Shown here piece by piece: positions 63,530 through 64,000 of a DNA stretch of 64,000 nt. The stretch comes from Oceanobacillus sp. CFH 90083 (GTDB lineage Bacteria; Bacillota; Bacilli; Bacillales; Amphibacillaceae): positions 62,001 to 126,000 of the forward strand of contig NZ_VIYG01000003.1 of the NCBI RefSeq assembly GCF_009389585.1, in the 5' to 3' direction. Within the stretch, counting starts at the first letter, position 1. Each line of letters starts with the position of its first letter. The translations under genes were made by a program, and so were the position numbers. The notes beneath the pieces were generated by a model. It was given only the letters and a program-made list of their open reading frames with translations, did not search any database and was not told where the DNA came from.

Positions 63530-64000
63530 GTGAAGATAATCATTGTAGATGATGATTCGATGGTGTATGAAAGTCTTCAATTGCTGTTTTCCCGCGAAGA
63601 GGATATTCAAGTTGTGGGAACGGCTAATAACGGCGCAGAAGCGGTTAAAGCTTGTGAAGACGCGATGCCGGATGCTGTTCTTATGGATATACAAATGCCG
63701 GAAATGGATGGTATTCAAGCAACACGTGAAATTAAAAAGCGCTGGCCTGAGGTACGAGTAATGATGCTGACAACCTTTGAGGATGAACAAAATATCAGGC
63801 TGGCACTTTTAGCCGGAGCTGAAGGGTATTTGCTTAAATCTGCCCCAGTTGAAGACATGGCGCAGCAATTACGGGCACTGATTTCTGGAAGCTCTGTACT
63901 GACGGCAGATGTATTATTGCGGCTGACACAGCCGGAAAAAGAGGGACTTGACAGCTTAACAGCACGTGAACAGGATATTTTAAAGCTTGTCGCACAAGGC
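63530..64000 (+). CDS. NarL-type response regulator (3' truncated by window end)
   Basis: 157 codons visible from GTG 63530 with AAGAGGT upstream. Receiver domain: acidic pocket VDDDS, phospho-acceptor Asp53 in VLMDIQMPEMDGIQ, Thr81 in MLTTFEDEQ and Lys103 in YLLKSAP. The LuxR-type HTH begins with LTAREQDILKLVAQG at the window edge. Cognate partner of the preceding kinase; probably regulates this operon. Confidence 0.93.
   Translation, partial: MKIIIVDDDSMVYESLQLLFSREEDIQVVGTANNGAEAVKACEDAMPDAVLMDIQMPEMDGIQATREIKKRWPEVRVMMLTTFEDEQNIRLALLAGAEGYLLKSAPVEDMAQQLRALISGSSVLTADVLLRLTQPEKEGLDSLTAREQDILKLVAQG

Overview
The window reads as chromosome of a low-GC Gram-positive endospore-former of the family Bacillaceae. 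The grounds are AT-rich DNA, strong AGGAGG-type ribosome binding sites, frequent TTG and GTG starts, tRNA sequences very close to those of Bacillus, and small Bacillus-type proteins such as YezD, YjzC and the YvrL regulator. Gene content would suit an Oceanobacillus- or Virgibacillus-like species; that placement is inference. No phage, CRISPR array or intact insertion sequence was seen.

Layout. 1-5.4 kb: dipeptide/oligopeptide ABC importer (ATPase, ATPase, lipoprotein, two permeases). 5.4-7.4 kb: reverse-strand PadR / DUF1700 / DUF4097 operon. 7.5-8.6 kb: degenerate repeats, then tRNA-Arg, -Pro, -Gly and -Ile. 8.7-12.7 kb: small membrane proteins, an acetyltransferase, a helix-hairpin-helix/NTF2-like protein, gene debris and a RibD-like reductase. 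12.7-14.8 kb: streptogramin-resistance pair vgb-vat behind a putative attenuator; vgb carries an in-frame TGA. 15-21.2 kb: TetR plus serine hydrolase, MFS efflux pump divergent from an ArsR regulator, PhzF, VOC and MBL-fold proteins. 21.6-26.3 kb: sulfonate sulfur operon yezD-ssuEADCB. 26.4-34.4 kb: VOC protein, DUF899, an ABC exporter with a candidate leader peptide, an ABC-LytTR-DUF3021 operon, DinB and VOC. 34.7-39.9 kb: tRNA-dihydrouridine synthase, DUF2200, chemoreceptor, second PadR/HAAS pair. 40-49.7 kb: acetyltransferase, VOC, PP-loop ligase, methyltransferase, AraC-EamA pair, LysR, HD protein, VOC-alkC-TetR operon, yjzC. 49.9-58.7 kb: cyclophilin lipoprotein, ArsR-VOC, POT peptide transporter, methyltransferase, deoxyribosyltransferase, SRPBCC-ArsR pair broken by a 31-bp tandem duplication, acetyltransferase. 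58.9-64 kb: six-gene operon of ABC transporter, CPBP protease and NarL-type two-component system, cut by the window end.

Most of the window is accessory: short self-regulated units for drug efflux, antibiotic modification, DNA damage and nutrient capture, each with its own repressor and operator. Several genes look recently broken (vgb nonsense codon, 31-bp duplication, a LysR without a normal start codon, fragments of GntP permease, FAD monooxygenase, M3 peptidase and LysR). The two most interesting regulatory candidates are a three-segment mutually exclusive RNA fold upstream of vgb-vat, and a 23-codon leader with a hairpin over the ribosome binding site upstream of the ABC exporter.
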